Shown here piece after piece: positions 54,836 to 64,000 of a stretch of 64,000 nucleotides of DNA. This DNA comes from Actinomycetales bacterium (GTDB lineage: Bacteria; Actinomycetota; Actinomycetes; Actinomycetales; Dermatophilaceae). The stretch spans positions 62,001 through 126,000 of the forward strand of contig JADKAO010000001.1 in assembly GCA_016715285.1 (NCBI GenBank). Direction: 5' to 3'. Made by a program: the position numbers and the translations under genes. Numbering within the stretch: position 1 is the first letter of the stretch; every line of letters starts with the position of its first letter. Under the pieces are notes generated by a model. The model did not search any database, was not told the DNA's origin, and saw nothing but the letters and a program-made list of their open reading frames with translations.

Positions 54836-56332
54836 CTACCAGGGGCGCTGCGGTGCGGTCTCCTCGATGCCCTCGAGGTCTCGGGTTACCCAGCCGTCGG
54901 CGGACGCGGCATACCGGAGGGCGGGTCCGTGGGCAGCGAATCGCCGCACCGCGGCGACCAGGCGCTCGACATGCTCAAGTCGCGTTGCCAGCCCCAGGCT
55001 CGCGCGCACAGCAGTGACGGGTATGCCGGGTGCATCGCACCCGCTTGTCGCGCTGGAATTGCCCGGCACGGCATACCCCTCGCGGTTGCCTACTGGTGAG
55101 CTGGCGCCGCCAGCGGGGTGGTCCGCCAGGAGCGCGTCCACCAGCTGGTGCGCGCAGAACTTGCCGTCCCGGACCCCGATCCCATATTCGACCGAGAGCG
55201 CTGTCGCCACCAAGGCGGAGTCCAGGCCATCGATCGTGAAGGCGACCACGGCCACCCGGTCGGATCCCTCTCCGAACATGGAGTGCAGGCGTACCCCCGG
55301 AATCGCAGCGAGACCGAGCCGCAGCCGCTGAGCCAGCGTGTGTTCGAGCAACGCGACGTCTGCCCAATGTTCGGTCAGCGTCGAGCACGCTGCCGCCAGC
55401 GCGATCGCCCCGACGACGTTGGGGCTGCCGCCCTCGTGGCGCTCGGGGCCGCGGACCCACGCGACCTCTTCGCCGGTGACGCTCGCGGTCGCGCCGCCTC
55501 CCGCGAGGTAGGGCTCGGCGGCGTCGAGCCAGTCAGCCCGTCCCGCCAAGACGCCAGTGCCATAGGGCGCATAGAGCTTGTGCCCCGAGACCGCGACGTA
55601 ATCGACTCCGCTCGCCGCGAGGTCGATCCGGCGGTGCGGGGCCAACTGCGCAGCATCGACCGCGACCCGGGCGCCACGCTCGTGGGCGAGCGCGACCACC
55701 TCGGCCAGGGGCCACACCTCACCGGTGACATTGGAAGCCCCCGCGATCACGACCAAGGTATGCCGCGTCGTCACTGACTCCAGGGCCGCGGCGAGGTCAC
55801 GCAGCCCACCAGCGATAGAGCGCGGCACGGGAACGGTGATCGTCCGATCGGGGCCCCACGGCAACAACGTCGAGTGGTGCTCGGAGGCAAAGACCACGAC
55901 GGTGGTGTCCGCCGGCAACGCGTGTGCGAGCAGCGACCACGAGTCGGTGGTGTTGCGCGTGAAGATGACGTGGTCGTCGGGGCGGACCCCGAAGAAGCGG
56001 CCGACCTCGGCGCGCGACTCGTCGTACCACTGAGTCGTCACTGCACTGGCATACCCCTTACCCCGATGCACGGAGGCATAGCTGGCCATCGTGGCGGCCA
56101 CTGCGTCAAGGACACGATCAAGGGCGGGCGTGGACGCCGCGTGATCGAGGTTGGCGTAGGACCGGCGGCCGGTGGCGGTGGCGACAACAAGGCCGTCGGT
56201 GCTCGTGCGGGGGAGCCCGGCGACAAGTGCGCTCGGGGCGCCCTCGGGGAGCGGCGCCGAGCTGTGGCCGTGAGGTGCGTGGGAGGGGACGTCGGGTGTG
56301 ACCCCGGAACGTTCGGCGACTGCGAGTGCCAC
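54836..56332 (-). CDS. Class V aminotransferase/cysteine desulfurase-like PLP protein
   Basis: About 498 residues from GTG 56332 (AGGAAG just upstream); longer frames to 56485 look non-coding. PLP lysine in AVSGHKLYAPYGTGVLAG near residue 255, with VAVDAAQLAPHRRIDLAASG before it and FTRNTTDSWSLLAHAL in the cofactor site. The fold is SufS/NifS-like but the catalytic cysteine loop is not clear to me. It may be a desulfurase or another class V lyase. Minus strand, opposite ftsK. Confidence 0.78.
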   Translation of the reverse strand: MALAVAERSGVTPDVPSHAPHGHSSAPLPEGAPSALVAGLPRTSTDGLVVATATGRRSYANLDHAASTPALDRVLDAVAATMASYASVHRGKGYASAVTTQWYDESRAEVGRFFGVRPDDHVIFTRNTTDSWSLLAHALPADTTVVVFASEHHSTLLPWGPDRTITVPVPRSIAGGLRDLAAALESVTTRHTLVVIAGASNVTGEVWPLAEVVALAHERGARVAVDAAQLAPHRRIDLAASGVDYVAVSGHKLYAPYGTGVLAGRADWLDAAEPYLAGGGATASVTGEEVAWVRGPERHEGGSPNVVGAIALAAACSTLTEHWADVALLEHTLAQRLRLGLAAIPGVRLHSMFGEGSDRVAVVAFTIDGLDSALVATALSVEYGIGVRDGKFCAHQLVDALLADHPAGGASSPVGNREGYAVPGNSSATSGCDAPGIPVTAVRASLGLATRLEHVERLVAAVRRFAAHGPALRYAASADGWVTRDLEGIEETAPQRPW

Positions 56333-56629
56333 GTGCTTCCTGCGCTCTCCTGGGTCGTGGACGCTCGCGGCTGCGAGTTGTCCGCACTTGCCTGCCTCAG
56401 AGCCGAGGCCGACCAGGTCGTCACCCGGGGCACCCCGCCGCGGAGGAGGGTTGCCGACTAGCGAGCCGGGGCTGGGCGCTAGCACTCATGACCTTGGGAT
56501 AACCATAACGACACGTCATGCTTGACGCGAGACGGACGGCCACGTGTCTCAAACTTTGGGCAGGGAAGATTCCGACTGGTGCGCGTGTGACGCGTGAGTC
56601 ACAAGTGACGATCGCGTACTCTCCCGAGC

Positions 56630-59452
56630 ATGGCGACTCGTCCGTCCACCACTTCTTCGCGCTCGCAAACGGCTGCGCGAGGTGCTTCAAGTCGTCCGGC
56701 TGCGGGCCGAGGACGGACATCGAACGCCAGCGCTGGTTCGAGCGCGAGTGCCCGCAACGCCAAGCGCAAGACCCCGTCGAAGACCCGATCGGGAGGACTC
56801 CCGCTGCCACTGCGCGCGGTCCGCTCCACCTGGAATGGCGTCACGCACCTCGCCGGAAGCGCAGTGCGCAAGGTCGGGAGCTCGGCGCAAAAGCTCGAGC
56901 CCGAGCACCAGCGCGACGGACTGGGTTTTGCACTCATCGCCGTCGCCGTGCTGGTCGCGGCCCGCGAATGGTGGGGCTTCGCGGGGGTCGTCGGCGACGT
57001 CGTCCACGCCATCGTTGCTGGCACCTTCGGCCGCATCGCGTATGCCGTCCCGCTCGTGTTGCTCGCGTTCGGGTTGCGTCTCCTGCGCGCGCCGGGTGAT
57101 GAGGCCACCACCAACCGGATTGTCGTCGGAACCCTGACCCTCACCGTCGCAGCATGCGGGCTCGCCCACCTGAGCGACGGCATACCCGTTCCTCCTGATG
57201 GCGCCACGAAGATGCGCGCTGCCGGAGGCATCCTCGGGTTCCTGGCATCGAGCCCCCTCGCGGCTGCGGTGTCGTCGATCGGTGCGCTCATCATCTTGTT
57301 GCTCGTTGGGTTCTTCGGCCTCCTGGTCATCACCGCGACACCCGTGCGGATGATCCCGCAGCGGTTGGCGCAACTCCGGGATCGCGTGATGGGGCGGAAG
57401 CCTTCTGAAGGCACGACCAGCGAGGGCGGCGACGGCGCCGCCGATGGCAAGGGCGGATCGGACCTCCCGCCGCAGCGCCCCAAGCGGGGCATCGTGGTCG
57501 ACCTCGCCGAGAAGCGCGCTGGCGACGAAGCCTTTGAGCAGGCGGCCGAGGTCATCCCGCTCGGACCCGACGGCAAGCCGCTGCGGCCCGGACAGAAGCG
57601 CCCGACTGGTGCCTCCACGTCCGCGGACTCCGCGCACACGACCGAGCCCATTGCCGCCCCGGGCGGAGGAAAGGCCCGTCCCGAGCTCAAGGCGCCGCCG
57701 ACCACCTCGTCGTTGCCCCTGCGGGCCGAGCAACTGCCGCTCGCCGGGGACGTCGCCTACATCCTCCCCGACCAGGCCCTTCTGGCCCCTGGACCGCCGC
57801 ACAAGACGCGCAGTGCCGCCAACGATCGGGTCGTCGACGCACTCACCCAGGTGTTTGACCAGTTCGAGATCGACGCTGCCGTCACCGGGTTCACCCGCGG
57901 TCCGACTGTCACGCGCTACGAGGTCGAGCTCGGCCCGGCCACCAAGGTCGAGCGTGTCACCGCCCTCTCCAAAAACATCGCGTATGCCGTTGCCTCCGCG
58001 GACGTCCGCATCCTCAGCCCGATCCCGGGCAAGTCCGCCATCGGCATCGAGATCCCCAACGCCGACCGCGAGACCGTGTCGCTCGGTGACGTTCTGCGCA
58101 GCCAGACCGCGCGCGGCAATGAGCACCCCATGGTCATGGGCGTCGGCAAGGACGTCGAGGGCGGTTACGTCATTGCCAACCTCGCCAAGATGCCGCACTT
58201 GCTCGTGGCTGGCGCGACTGGCGCCGGCAAGTCGAGCTTCGTCAACTCGATGATCACGTCGATCCTTATGCGGGCCACGCCCGAAGAGGTGCGGATGATC
58301 CTCGTGGACCCGAAGCGGGTCGAGCTCACGGCATACGACGGGATCCCGCACCTCATCACCCCGATCATCACCAACCCCAAGAAGGCGGCCGAGGCGCTGC
58401 AGTGGGTCGTGCGCGAGATGGACCAGCGCTATGACGACCTCGCGGGGTTTGGTTTCAAGCACCTGGATGACTTCAACAAGGCGGTCCGCGCGGGCAAGGT
58501 CAAGCCGCTGCCCGGGTCGGAGCGGGTTATCACGCCCTACCCTTACCTGCTCGTCATCGTGGACGAACTCGCCGACCTCATGATGGTGGCGCCGCGCGAC
58601 GTTGAAGAGTCGATCGTGCGGATCACCCAGCTCGCGCGCGCTGCTGGCATCCACTTGGTGCTCGCGACCCAGCGGCCCTCGGTCGATGTCGTCACGGGTT
58701 TGATCAAGGCAAATGTCCCCTCTCGCATGGCTTTTGCGACCTCGTCGCTCGCCGACTCCCGGGTCGTCCTCGACCAGCCGGGCGCCGAGAAGCTCGTCGG
58801 CCAAGGCGATGCACTATTCCTGCCGATGGGTGCGTCCAAGCCCATGCGTGTCCAAGGCGCTTGGGTGACCGAGTCCGAGATCCACGCCGTCGTCAAGTCC
58901 GTGACGGAGCAACTCAAGCCGCAATACCGCGACGATGTCACCGTCGTGGCCGCCAAGAAGCAGGTCGACGACGACATCGGTGATGACCTCGACGTCCTGC
59001 TGCAGGCCACCGAACTCGTCGTGACGACCCAGTTTGGCTCGACCTCGATGTTGCAGCGGAAGTTGCGGGTTGGGTTCGCCAAGGCTGGCCGACTCATGGA
59101 CCTCATGGAGTCGCGCGGCATCGTCGGGCCGTCCGAGGGCTCGAAGGCACGCGACGTGTTGGTCAAGCCGGACGACCTGCCCGCCACTCTCGCGCTGCTG
59201 CGTGGGGATGAGCCGCCGGTGACCGGTCTCGATGAGTTCGGTGACTTTGGTGGCGTCGCCGGGCCCGCCGGGTCAGAGGGTGACGACACGGCATACGTCA
59301 TGGATGGTGACGCGCACACTCGCGCGACGGGACGCAATCGGTACCCCACCGACCCGCTCGACCACTCGACCGCCGCCCCCGCAGCGCCGTCCTGGGCGGA
59401 CGAGGATGACGAGGACGGCGAAGACGCCTGGAGCCTGACCGGCCGCCAGTAA
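56630..59452 (+). CDS. ftsK: DNA translocase FtsK/SpoIIIE
   Basis: 940 residues. Basic low-complexity start, then four membrane segments (about residues 95-250), a Pro/Gly linker, and the ATPase: Walker A AGATGAGKSS near residue 527, Walker B LLVIVDELADLMMV near 640, and a C-terminal gamma domain (SMLQRKLRVGFAKAGRLMDL near 805) that reads KOPS DNA. It pumps chromosome ends across the division septum. ATG start; divergent from the class V gene across about 300 bp. Confidence 0.96.
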   Translation: MATRPSTTSSRSQTAARGASSRPAAGRGRTSNASAGSSASARNAKRKTPSKTRSGGLPLPLRAVRSTWNGVTHLAGSAVRKVGSSAQKLEPEHQRDGLGFALIAVAVLVAAREWWGFAGVVGDVVHAIVAGTFGRIAYAVPLVLLAFGLRLLRAPGDEATTNRIVVGTLTLTVAACGLAHLSDGIPVPPDGATKMRAAGGILGFLASSPLAAAVSSIGALIILLLVGFFGLLVITATPVRMIPQRLAQLRDRVMGRKPSEGTTSEGGDGAADGKGGSDLPPQRPKRGIVVDLAEKRAGDEAFEQAAEVIPLGPDGKPLRPGQKRPTGASTSADSAHTTEPIAAPGGGKARPELKAPPTTSSLPLRAEQLPLAGDVAYILPDQALLAPGPPHKTRSAANDRVVDALTQVFDQFEIDAAVTGFTRGPTVTRYEVELGPATKVERVTALSKNIAYAVASADVRILSPIPGKSAIGIEIPNADRETVSLGDVLRSQTARGNEHPMVMGVGKDVEGGYVIANLAKMPHLLVAGATGAGKSSFVNSMITSILMRATPEEVRMILVDPKRVELTAYDGIPHLITPIITNPKKAAEALQWVVREMDQRYDDLAGFGFKHLDDFNKAVRAGKVKPLPGSERVITPYPYLLVIVDELADLMMVAPRDVEESIVRITQLARAAGIHLVLATQRPSVDVVTGLIKANVPSRMAFATSSLADSRVVLDQPGAEKLVGQGDALFLPMGASKPMRVQGAWVTESEIHAVVKSVTEQLKPQYRDDVTVVAAKKQVDDDIGDDLDVLLQATELVVTTQFGSTSMLQRKLRVGFAKAGRLMDLMESRGIVGPSEGSKARDVLVKPDDLPATLALLRGDEPPVTGLDEFGDFGGVAGPAGSEGDDTAYVMDGDAHTRATGRNRYPTDPLDHSTAAPAAPSWADEDDEDGEDAWSLTGRQ

Positions 59453-59476
59453 ACCGCTGCCGAATCTGACCTGGAT

Positions 59477-59509
59477 GAGCTGCCTGAGCTCCCTCAGCCG
59501 CCTCAGCTC
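59477..59509 (+). terminator. Weak stem-loop after ftsK
   Basis: GAGCTG (59477-59482) pairs with CAGCTC (59504-59509), with CTGAG/CTCAG pairing inside. It lies 25 nt after the ftsK stop and 57 nt before rimO. Weak support. Confidence 0.3.
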
Positions 59510-59565
59510 GCCCGGCGCAGCCACTGGCCGAGCTGTCTCCCATTCGCACCCATAGAGTTGACCTC

Positions 59566-61023
59566 ATGACCTCGACCCCACCTCGCACCGTCGCGGTCGT
59601 GACGCTGGGGTGCGCGCGCAACGAGGTCGACTCGGAGGAACTCGCTGGCCGACTGCGGGCAGACGGCTGGGAGCTCGTTGCCGACCCTGCCGACGCAGAC
59701 GTCGCACTCGTCAACACATGCGGCTTTGTCGAGCAGGCCAAGAAGGACTCGATCGACGCGCTGCTGGAGGCCGCTGACCTCAAGGACGGCAGTCACCGCA
59801 CCCAAGCCGTGGTCGCGGTCGGCTGCCTCGCTGAGCGCTACGGCACCGAGTTGGCCGAGCAGTTGCCCGAGGCCGACGCCGTGCTCGGTTTCGACTCGTA
59901 TGCCGTGATGTCCGACCACCTCCGGGGAATCCTCGCGGGCAATCGACCCGCGTCACACACCCCATCGGACCGTCGACGGCTACTGCCGCTCACGCCCCTC
60001 GACCGCGCCGCCACTGTCGATGTCGATGCGATCCCTGGGCACAGCACGCACGGCGCTGAGGGTGCGGACGGCGCTGGTGGGACGGCATACCGCTCGCTCT
60101 TGCAGGAGCGTCCCTGGGCTCCGCTGAAGATCGCAAGTGGCTGTGACCGGCGGTGCGCGTTCTGCGCGATCCCGTCGTTCCGAGGGTCGTTTGTGTCGCG
60201 CCGACCGACCGACATCCTCGCGGAGGCGCGGTGGCTCGCCGAGCGTGGGGTGCGCGAACTCCTCCTTGTGAGCGAGAACTCGACGTCCTACGGCAAGGAC
60301 CTCGGCGACCTCGCGCTGCTCGAGAAGTTGTTGCCGGAGCTGGCCGCCGTCGACGGGATCGAATGGGTCCGGGTGTCCTATCTCCAACCGGCCGAGATCC
60401 GACCCGGTCTGCTCGAAGCGATGGCGACGACGCCGGGAGTCGTGCCGTATTACGACATTTCGTTCCAACACGCGTCCGGGCCGCTGTTGCGGCGGATGCG
60501 CAGGTTCGGCAATACCGAGGGCTTCCTCGATCTGCTGGCCCGGATCCGGTCGGCGACGCCCCATGCCGGTGTCCGCTCCAATGTCATCGTCGGGTTCCCT
60601 GGTGAGACTCAGGCCGAACTCGGGGAGCTGGAGCTGTTTTTGGCGATGGCCAGGCTCGATGCCGTCGGCGTCTTTGGGTACTCGGATGAGGACGGCACCG
60701 AGGGCGCCTCGCTCGAACCCAAGATTGACCCCGACGAGATCACCGATCGGGTGCGCCGCGTGACCGACCTCGTCGAAGAGTTGACCGCACAGCGGGCCGA
60801 GGAGCGCGTGGGCGAGCAGGTCACGGTGCTCGTTGAAGCTGTCGAGGGCCACGATCTGGTGGGACGGTGCGCTCAGCAAGGGCCCGAGGTTGATGGCTCG
60901 ACAACGATCGTTTGGCCGCGGGAGGGCCGCGATCGTGGCGCGGTTCCCGTGGTGGGTGACTTCGTTGATGCCGTGGTCATGGCGTCGGACGGGATCGATT
61001 TGGTCGCGAGGCCCCATGGGTGA
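59566..61023 (+). CDS. rimO: Ribosomal protein S12 methylthiotransferase
   Basis: 485 residues. N-terminal UPF0004 domain with TLGCARNEVDSEEL and NTCGFVEQAKKDSIDALLEA, radical SAM motif SGCDRRCAFCAIPSFRG near residue 195, and a C-terminal TRAM domain. Adds a methylthio group to an aspartate of S12. ATG start. Overlaps pgsA by 8 nt. Confidence 0.95.
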   Translation: MTSTPPRTVAVVTLGCARNEVDSEELAGRLRADGWELVADPADADVALVNTCGFVEQAKKDSIDALLEAADLKDGSHRTQAVVAVGCLAERYGTELAEQLPEADAVLGFDSYAVMSDHLRGILAGNRPASHTPSDRRRLLPLTPLDRAATVDVDAIPGHSTHGAEGADGAGGTAYRSLLQERPWAPLKIASGCDRRCAFCAIPSFRGSFVSRRPTDILAEARWLAERGVRELLLVSENSTSYGKDLGDLALLEKLLPELAAVDGIEWVRVSYLQPAEIRPGLLEAMATTPGVVPYYDISFQHASGPLLRRMRRFGNTEGFLDLLARIRSATPHAGVRSNVIVGFPGETQAELGELELFLAMARLDAVGVFGYSDEDGTEGASLEPKIDPDEITDRVRRVTDLVEELTAQRAEERVGEQVTVLVEAVEGHDLVGRCAQQGPEVDGSTTIVWPREGRDRGAVPVVGDFVDAVVMASDGIDLVARPHG

Positions 61024-61714
61024 TCCGCAGCAGCCGACGGTCGGGGGTCGACTGACGCCAACGGTGGTGCCCGGAGCTCCCAACCCGTCGGCGTGGAATC
61101 TGCCCAATGCCCTCACCGTTGGGCGGATCCTCCTCGTCCCGGTCGTGGGGGCGCTGCTCCTCGCCGACGAGGGTCGCAATGCGGCCACCCGATGGCTCGC
61201 CCTCGGCGCCTTCATCGTCGCCGCCGTCACGGACAAGATCGACGGAGACCTGGCTCGCAAACGCGGCCAAGTGACGAATTTCGGCAAGATCGCCGACCCC
61301 ATTGCTGACAAGGCCCTCCTCGGCATGGTGTTTGTGGGGCTCTCGCTCCTCACCCTCGTGCCCTGGTGGGTGACGGTGCTGGTGCTCGCGCGCGAGCTTG
61401 CGATCACGGTGATGAGATTCGTGGTGATCCGCCACGGGGTGATGCCCGCCGGCCGCGGCGGCAAGGTCAAGACGATGATCCAAGCGCTCGCCCTGGGCAT
61501 GCTGATCCTGCCCGCCTGGGTGTTGCCGTTTGCCGACGGGTGGCGACTGGCGGCATACCTCGTGCTGGCTTTGGCCGTTGCGATTACCGTCGGGACCGGG
61601 CTCGATTACGTCATGCAGGCGCATCGGCTGCGGCGCACCAGTCCTCGCGCGGTCGCCAAGCGTGCGGAGCGAGAGGCGCGGCGGCGGGCACGTCTTGACG
61701 GTTCCGCCCGCTGA
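61016..61714 (+). CDS. pgsA: CDP-diacylglycerol-glycerol-3-phosphate phosphatidyltransferase
   Basis: 232 residues from ATG 61016. The CDP-alcohol phosphatidyltransferase motif is DKIDGDLARKRGQVTNFG then KIADPIADK near residue 70, in a protein with four to five membrane segments. Makes phosphatidylglycerophosphate from CDP-diacylglycerol (cdsA at 1749) and glycerol 3-phosphate. Same order rimO-pgsA-cinA as many actinobacteria. Confidence 0.93.
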   Translation: MGDPQQPTVGGRLTPTVVPGAPNPSAWNLPNALTVGRILLVPVVGALLLADEGRNAATRWLALGAFIVAAVTDKIDGDLARKRGQVTNFGKIADPIADKALLGMVFVGLSLLTLVPWWVTVLVLARELAITVMRFVVIRHGVMPAGRGGKVKTMIQALALGMLILPAWVLPFADGWRLAAYLVLALAVAITVGTGLDYVMQAHRLRRTSPRAVAKRAEREARRRARLDGSAR

Positions 61715-62220
61715 TGACGGTCGAGTCGTCGGCTTGGGCGGCGGACGTCGTGGCACTGCTCCTCGACCGCGGCGAAACCCTCGCCTGCGCTGAATCCCTC
61801 ACGGGGGGAGCGTTATCCGCCGCGATCGTCGACGTCCCAGGAGCATCGGCGGTCTTCCGCGGGGGAGTCGTGAGTTATGCCGCCAGCGTGAAGTCCTCGG
61901 TCCTCGGCGTCGACCCCGCGCTCATCGACGTGGCTGGGACGGTCGACCCGCGGGTCGCGGAGGCGATGGCAATCGGGGTATGCCGGGTGGTTGGCTCCGA
62001 TTGGTCGATCGCCACGACGGGGGTCGCAGGGCCTGGCCCTGCTGAGGGGAAGGAAGCGGGCACGGCATACGTTGCGGTGGCAGGACCAGACGTCAAGGCG
62101 GGCACCGGACGCAGAGTCACCGTGCGGGAACTCCGGGTTCCAGGTGGGCGCGCGGAGGTCCGAATGGCGGTGGTCCTCGCAGGGCTGTCAGAGCTTTGTG
62201 CGAGACTTGAGAGCAGATGA
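61714..62220 (+). CDS. pncC: CinA C-terminal type nicotinamide-nucleotide amidohydrolase
   Basis: 168 residues: TLACAESLTGGALSAAIVDV, then FRGGVVSYAASVKSSVLGV and TTGVAGPGPAEGKEAGTAYV, the CinA/PncC amidohydrolase. Deamidates NMN to nicotinate mononucleotide in pyridine recycling. Overlaps pgsA by one base. The long N-terminal COG1058 domain of full CinA is absent, as is usual here. Confidence 0.9.
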   Translation: MTVESSAWAADVVALLLDRGETLACAESLTGGALSAAIVDVPGASAVFRGGVVSYAASVKSSVLGVDPALIDVAGTVDPRVAEAMAIGVCRVVGSDWSIATTGVAGPGPAEGKEAGTAYVAVAGPDVKAGTGRRVTVRELRVPGGRAEVRMAVVLAGLSELCARLESR

Positions 62221-62322
62221 GTGTCATATGACGTGCCGACGCGCGTCCGTGTGAATGAGGCGGATTCCGCTGCGGGAGCGGATCGGGCGGCTATGGTTAG
62301 CGGCACGGAGAGGAGGGTCGAG

Positions 62323-62622
62323 ATGGTTCTCATGCGGCGGGAGCTCGGCGATGTTCTACGCGAGCGACGGTTAGCTCAAGGTTTGTCCCTGCGTGGGTTG
62401 TCCGCGTTGGCAGCTGTCTCCCCGGGTTACCTCAGTGAGATCGAGCGCGGCACCAAGGAAGCGTCCTCTGAGTTGCTCGCGTCGGTGTGTGGCGCGCTCG
62501 ACGTCCCCCTGTCCGAGGTTCTCGCTTCGCTCTCCGAGCGTGTCGCGGTGATGGAGAGCTTGACGGCGCCAGTCGTGCTCCCGGTCTCTGGTATGCCGCG
62601 CGTCTCCGCCTCTGCGGCGTGA
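62323..62622 (+). CDS. clgR: ClgR-type XRE transcriptional regulator
   Basis: 99 residues from ATG 62323 with GGAGAGGAGGG upstream: MVLMRRELGDVLRERRLAQG, then AVSPGYLSEIERGTKEASSE, LLASVCGALDVPLSEVL, very close to ClgR of Streptomyces and mycobacteria, which activates clp protease genes. It ends SASAA, an ssrA-like AA tail that ClpP proteases read. Position after cinA is the usual one. Confidence 0.9.
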   Translation: MVLMRRELGDVLRERRLAQGLSLRGLSALAAVSPGYLSEIERGTKEASSELLASVCGALDVPLSEVLASLSERVAVMESLTAPVVLPVSGMPRVSASAA

Positions 62623-62684
62623 CCTCGCCGGTTCGACACCTGCGTTCCTCGTCGCCAGGTGGCGATCGATCTGGCGACGGCCAA

Positions 62685-63800
62685 GTGACGGTCGTTGCCG
62701 TCCGCTGCATGCCGTCTTTTCTTCCCTTGCACTCGCCTTTTGTCACTGCCCTGCGTCGCACCGAGACCGTCGAGAGCCTGCTCGTGGAGGTCGAGACGTC
62801 AGCTGGCGTGATCGGTGTCGGCGAGTCCCCGCAGGTGTGGCAGGTCACGGGGGAGTCGGTAGCGAGCGCGATGGCGTGTGTCGACCAGATGCTCGCACCC
62901 GTTGTGGTGGGTCGGTCGATCGCGGACTGGCCGTCCCTGAGCGACGAGGTGCAGCGGGTTGTTGCGCGCAACTTCGGGGCCAAGGCTGCCGTCGAAACGG
63001 CATTGTGTGACCTCGCTGCCCAGGCAGCCGGCGTCACCCTGGCCGACCTCCTCAGCGGCGCAGTGCTCAGCGGACTGCCGAGCGGCCCAGGACCCGATCC
63101 GCGTGGGGTCGGCGTCTCAGAAGTGAGCAGTGGGCGCAATCGTGAGGTGGCCACCGATGTCACCGTGTCAGCGGCCCCGCCAGGGGAGATGGCGGCGAGC
63201 GCTCTGGCTCGGCTGGCGGCCGGGTTCACGCACTTCAAACTCAAGGTCGGCGCCGATCCCGCACTCGACCTGGCTCGGATCGCGGCTGTGCGAGACGCGG
63301 TTGGGCCGTGTCCGATTCGGGTTGATGCCAATCAGGCTTGGTCTCGGAACAACGCTGTGATTGCCATCACGACCTTCTACGATGCCGGGCTGGATCTCGA
63401 GTTCGTCGAACAGCCGGTCCGGGACGACGACGTGGAGGGGCTCGCCTGGGTCAGGGCACGAGTGCCCATCCCGATCGTGGCCGACGAGTCGGTCTACACC
63501 CTTCGCGACCTGGACCGCGTGATCGACCTGGACGCGGCCGACGGCGTTAACGTCAAGCTCGCCAAGTGCGGCGGGCCTCGACAAGCCGTGGCAATCCTGC
63601 GGCGAGTCCGTGAGGCGGGCCTTGAGACGATGGTGGGCTCGATGATGGAAGGCCCGGTTGGGGTCGCTGCAGCGGCAAACGTCGCACTCGCCGGTGGCAC
63701 GACGTTGGTCAATGACCTTGACGCCGCCTGGTGGCTCGCAGAACCTGCCTGTGGCGGCCGGCTGAGGTATCAGTCCGGTCGAGTCATCCTCGGTCCTTAG
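62685..63800 (+). CDS. Enolase-superfamily dipeptide epimerase (muconate-lactonizing-like)
   Basis: 371 residues from GTG 62685. MR/MLE fold: FKLKVG with the KxK lysines near residue 185, metal ligands in RVDANQAW near 213, LEFVEQP near 237 and IVADES near 263, then VNVKLAKCGG and a late LVNDLDAAW with the DxD pair seen in dipeptide epimerases. Best guess L-Ala-D/L-Glu-type epimerase, acting on cell-wall peptides; o-succinylbenzoate synthase is less likely. No close neighbours. Confidence 0.78.
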   Translation: MTVVAVRCMPSFLPLHSPFVTALRRTETVESLLVEVETSAGVIGVGESPQVWQVTGESVASAMACVDQMLAPVVVGRSIADWPSLSDEVQRVVARNFGAKAAVETALCDLAAQAAGVTLADLLSGAVLSGLPSGPGPDPRGVGVSEVSSGRNREVATDVTVSAAPPGEMAASALARLAAGFTHFKLKVGADPALDLARIAAVRDAVGPCPIRVDANQAWSRNNAVIAITTFYDAGLDLEFVEQPVRDDDVEGLAWVRARVPIPIVADESVYTLRDLDRVIDLDAADGVNVKLAKCGGPRQAVAILRRVREAGLETMVGSMMEGPVGVAAAANVALAGGTTLVNDLDAAWWLAEPACGGRLRYQSGRVILGP

Positions 63801-63806
63801 CTGGAG

Positions 63807-64000
63807 CTAAGGGCCACCGGCTCGACCACCTCGATAGTCGCTTGACCGGCGCGAAGGTGACGTGCCCAGAGGTCGCTGTCGTCGGCCGTCGTCGGTCGGC
63901 CCCAAACCGCCCTGGCACGTCGGGCAATAGAACATCGTCCGGTCGCGCGGTGCGATACCGATCATGGCGACTCTGACCGGCATACCGCAGCGCCGACAGG
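63807..64000 (-). CDS. Fpg/Nei-family DNA glycosylase, C-terminal part
   Basis: On the minus strand a frame ending at TAG 63807-63809 reads CRRCGMPVRVAMIGIAPRDR then TMFYCPTCQGG, the C-terminal zinc finger of formamidopyrimidine/endonuclease VIII-type glycosylases, followed by a low-complexity tail. It removes oxidised bases. The catalytic N-terminus is beyond the window. Convergent with the epimerase, 6 nt apart. Confidence 0.8.
   Translation of the reverse strand, partial: CRRCGMPVRVAMIGIAPRDRTMFYCPTCQGGLGPTDDGRRQRPLGTSPSRRSSDYRGGRAGGP

Overview
The window is a 64 kb piece of a high-G+C Gram-positive chromosome. The gene order (tsf-pyrH-frr-cdsA-rlmN, dxr-rseP, dapA-rnj, ftsK-rimO-pgsA-cinA-clgR), a ClgR-type regulator, a DUF3516 helicase, a TIGR03085-type protein and many 4-nt ATGA/GTGA gene overlaps point to an actinobacterium. 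Micrococcales, possibly the Intrasporangiaceae/Dermatophilaceae group, is my best inference; no rRNA or marker allows a firm name. I see no tRNA, rRNA, IS element, prophage or CRISPR array.

Layout. 1-3833: translation, nucleotide and lipid core genes (tsf end, pyrH, frr, cdsA, rlmN). 3834-32898: about 29 kb of accessory metabolism lying between rlmN and dxr, which are usually close neighbours. It holds threonine breakdown (tdh-kbl), a LOG-like protein, propionyl-CoA synthetase, a Ski2-like helicase, a DrrAB-type exporter, an AEC transporter, a large polyamine catabolic regulon (15980-30468), a secreted RNase with its barstar inhibitor, and a toxin-antitoxin cluster (31370-32843). 32899-35482: dxr and rseP. 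35483-46559: a mixed region with a GH25 lysozyme lipoprotein, a double GNAT protein, a three-gene ABC-2 exporter, ICMT-like and EamA membrane proteins, two frameshifted genes, dapB and azlCD. 46735-50579: paaABCDE (phenylacetyl-CoA epoxidase). 50567-54755: folA/thyA opposite dapA-rnj. 54836-64000: a class V aminotransferase-like gene, ftsK, rimO, pgsA, cinA, clgR, an enolase-superfamily epimerase and the end of a Fpg/Nei DNA glycosylase.

How the genes fit together. The polyamine block can take agmatine to putrescine (agmatinase), import polyamines (potD-A-B-C), convert putrescine to 4-aminobutanal (class III aminotransferase and/or flavin oxidase), then to GABA (aldehyde dehydrogenase), succinate semialdehyde (gabT) and succinate (gabD). 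An Lrp/AsnC regulator sits at the head of one divergent arm, facing direct repeats spaced 32 bp apart and a perfect 16-bp palindrome.

The most unusual signal is not a gene. The octamer CGGCATAC (reverse complement GTATGCCG) occurs about 95 times by hand count, roughly once per 670 bp, where a few are expected by chance. It occurs about equally in both orientations and in all reading frames, and it forces rare codons. Twice it occurs as an inverted pair forming an intergenic hairpin. This is how DNA uptake sequences of Neisseria and Pasteurellaceae behave, and I know of no such element in Actinobacteria. Three genes (13857-14860, 42560-43236, 43310-44250) each look one nucleotide short, which may be sequencing error rather than biology.
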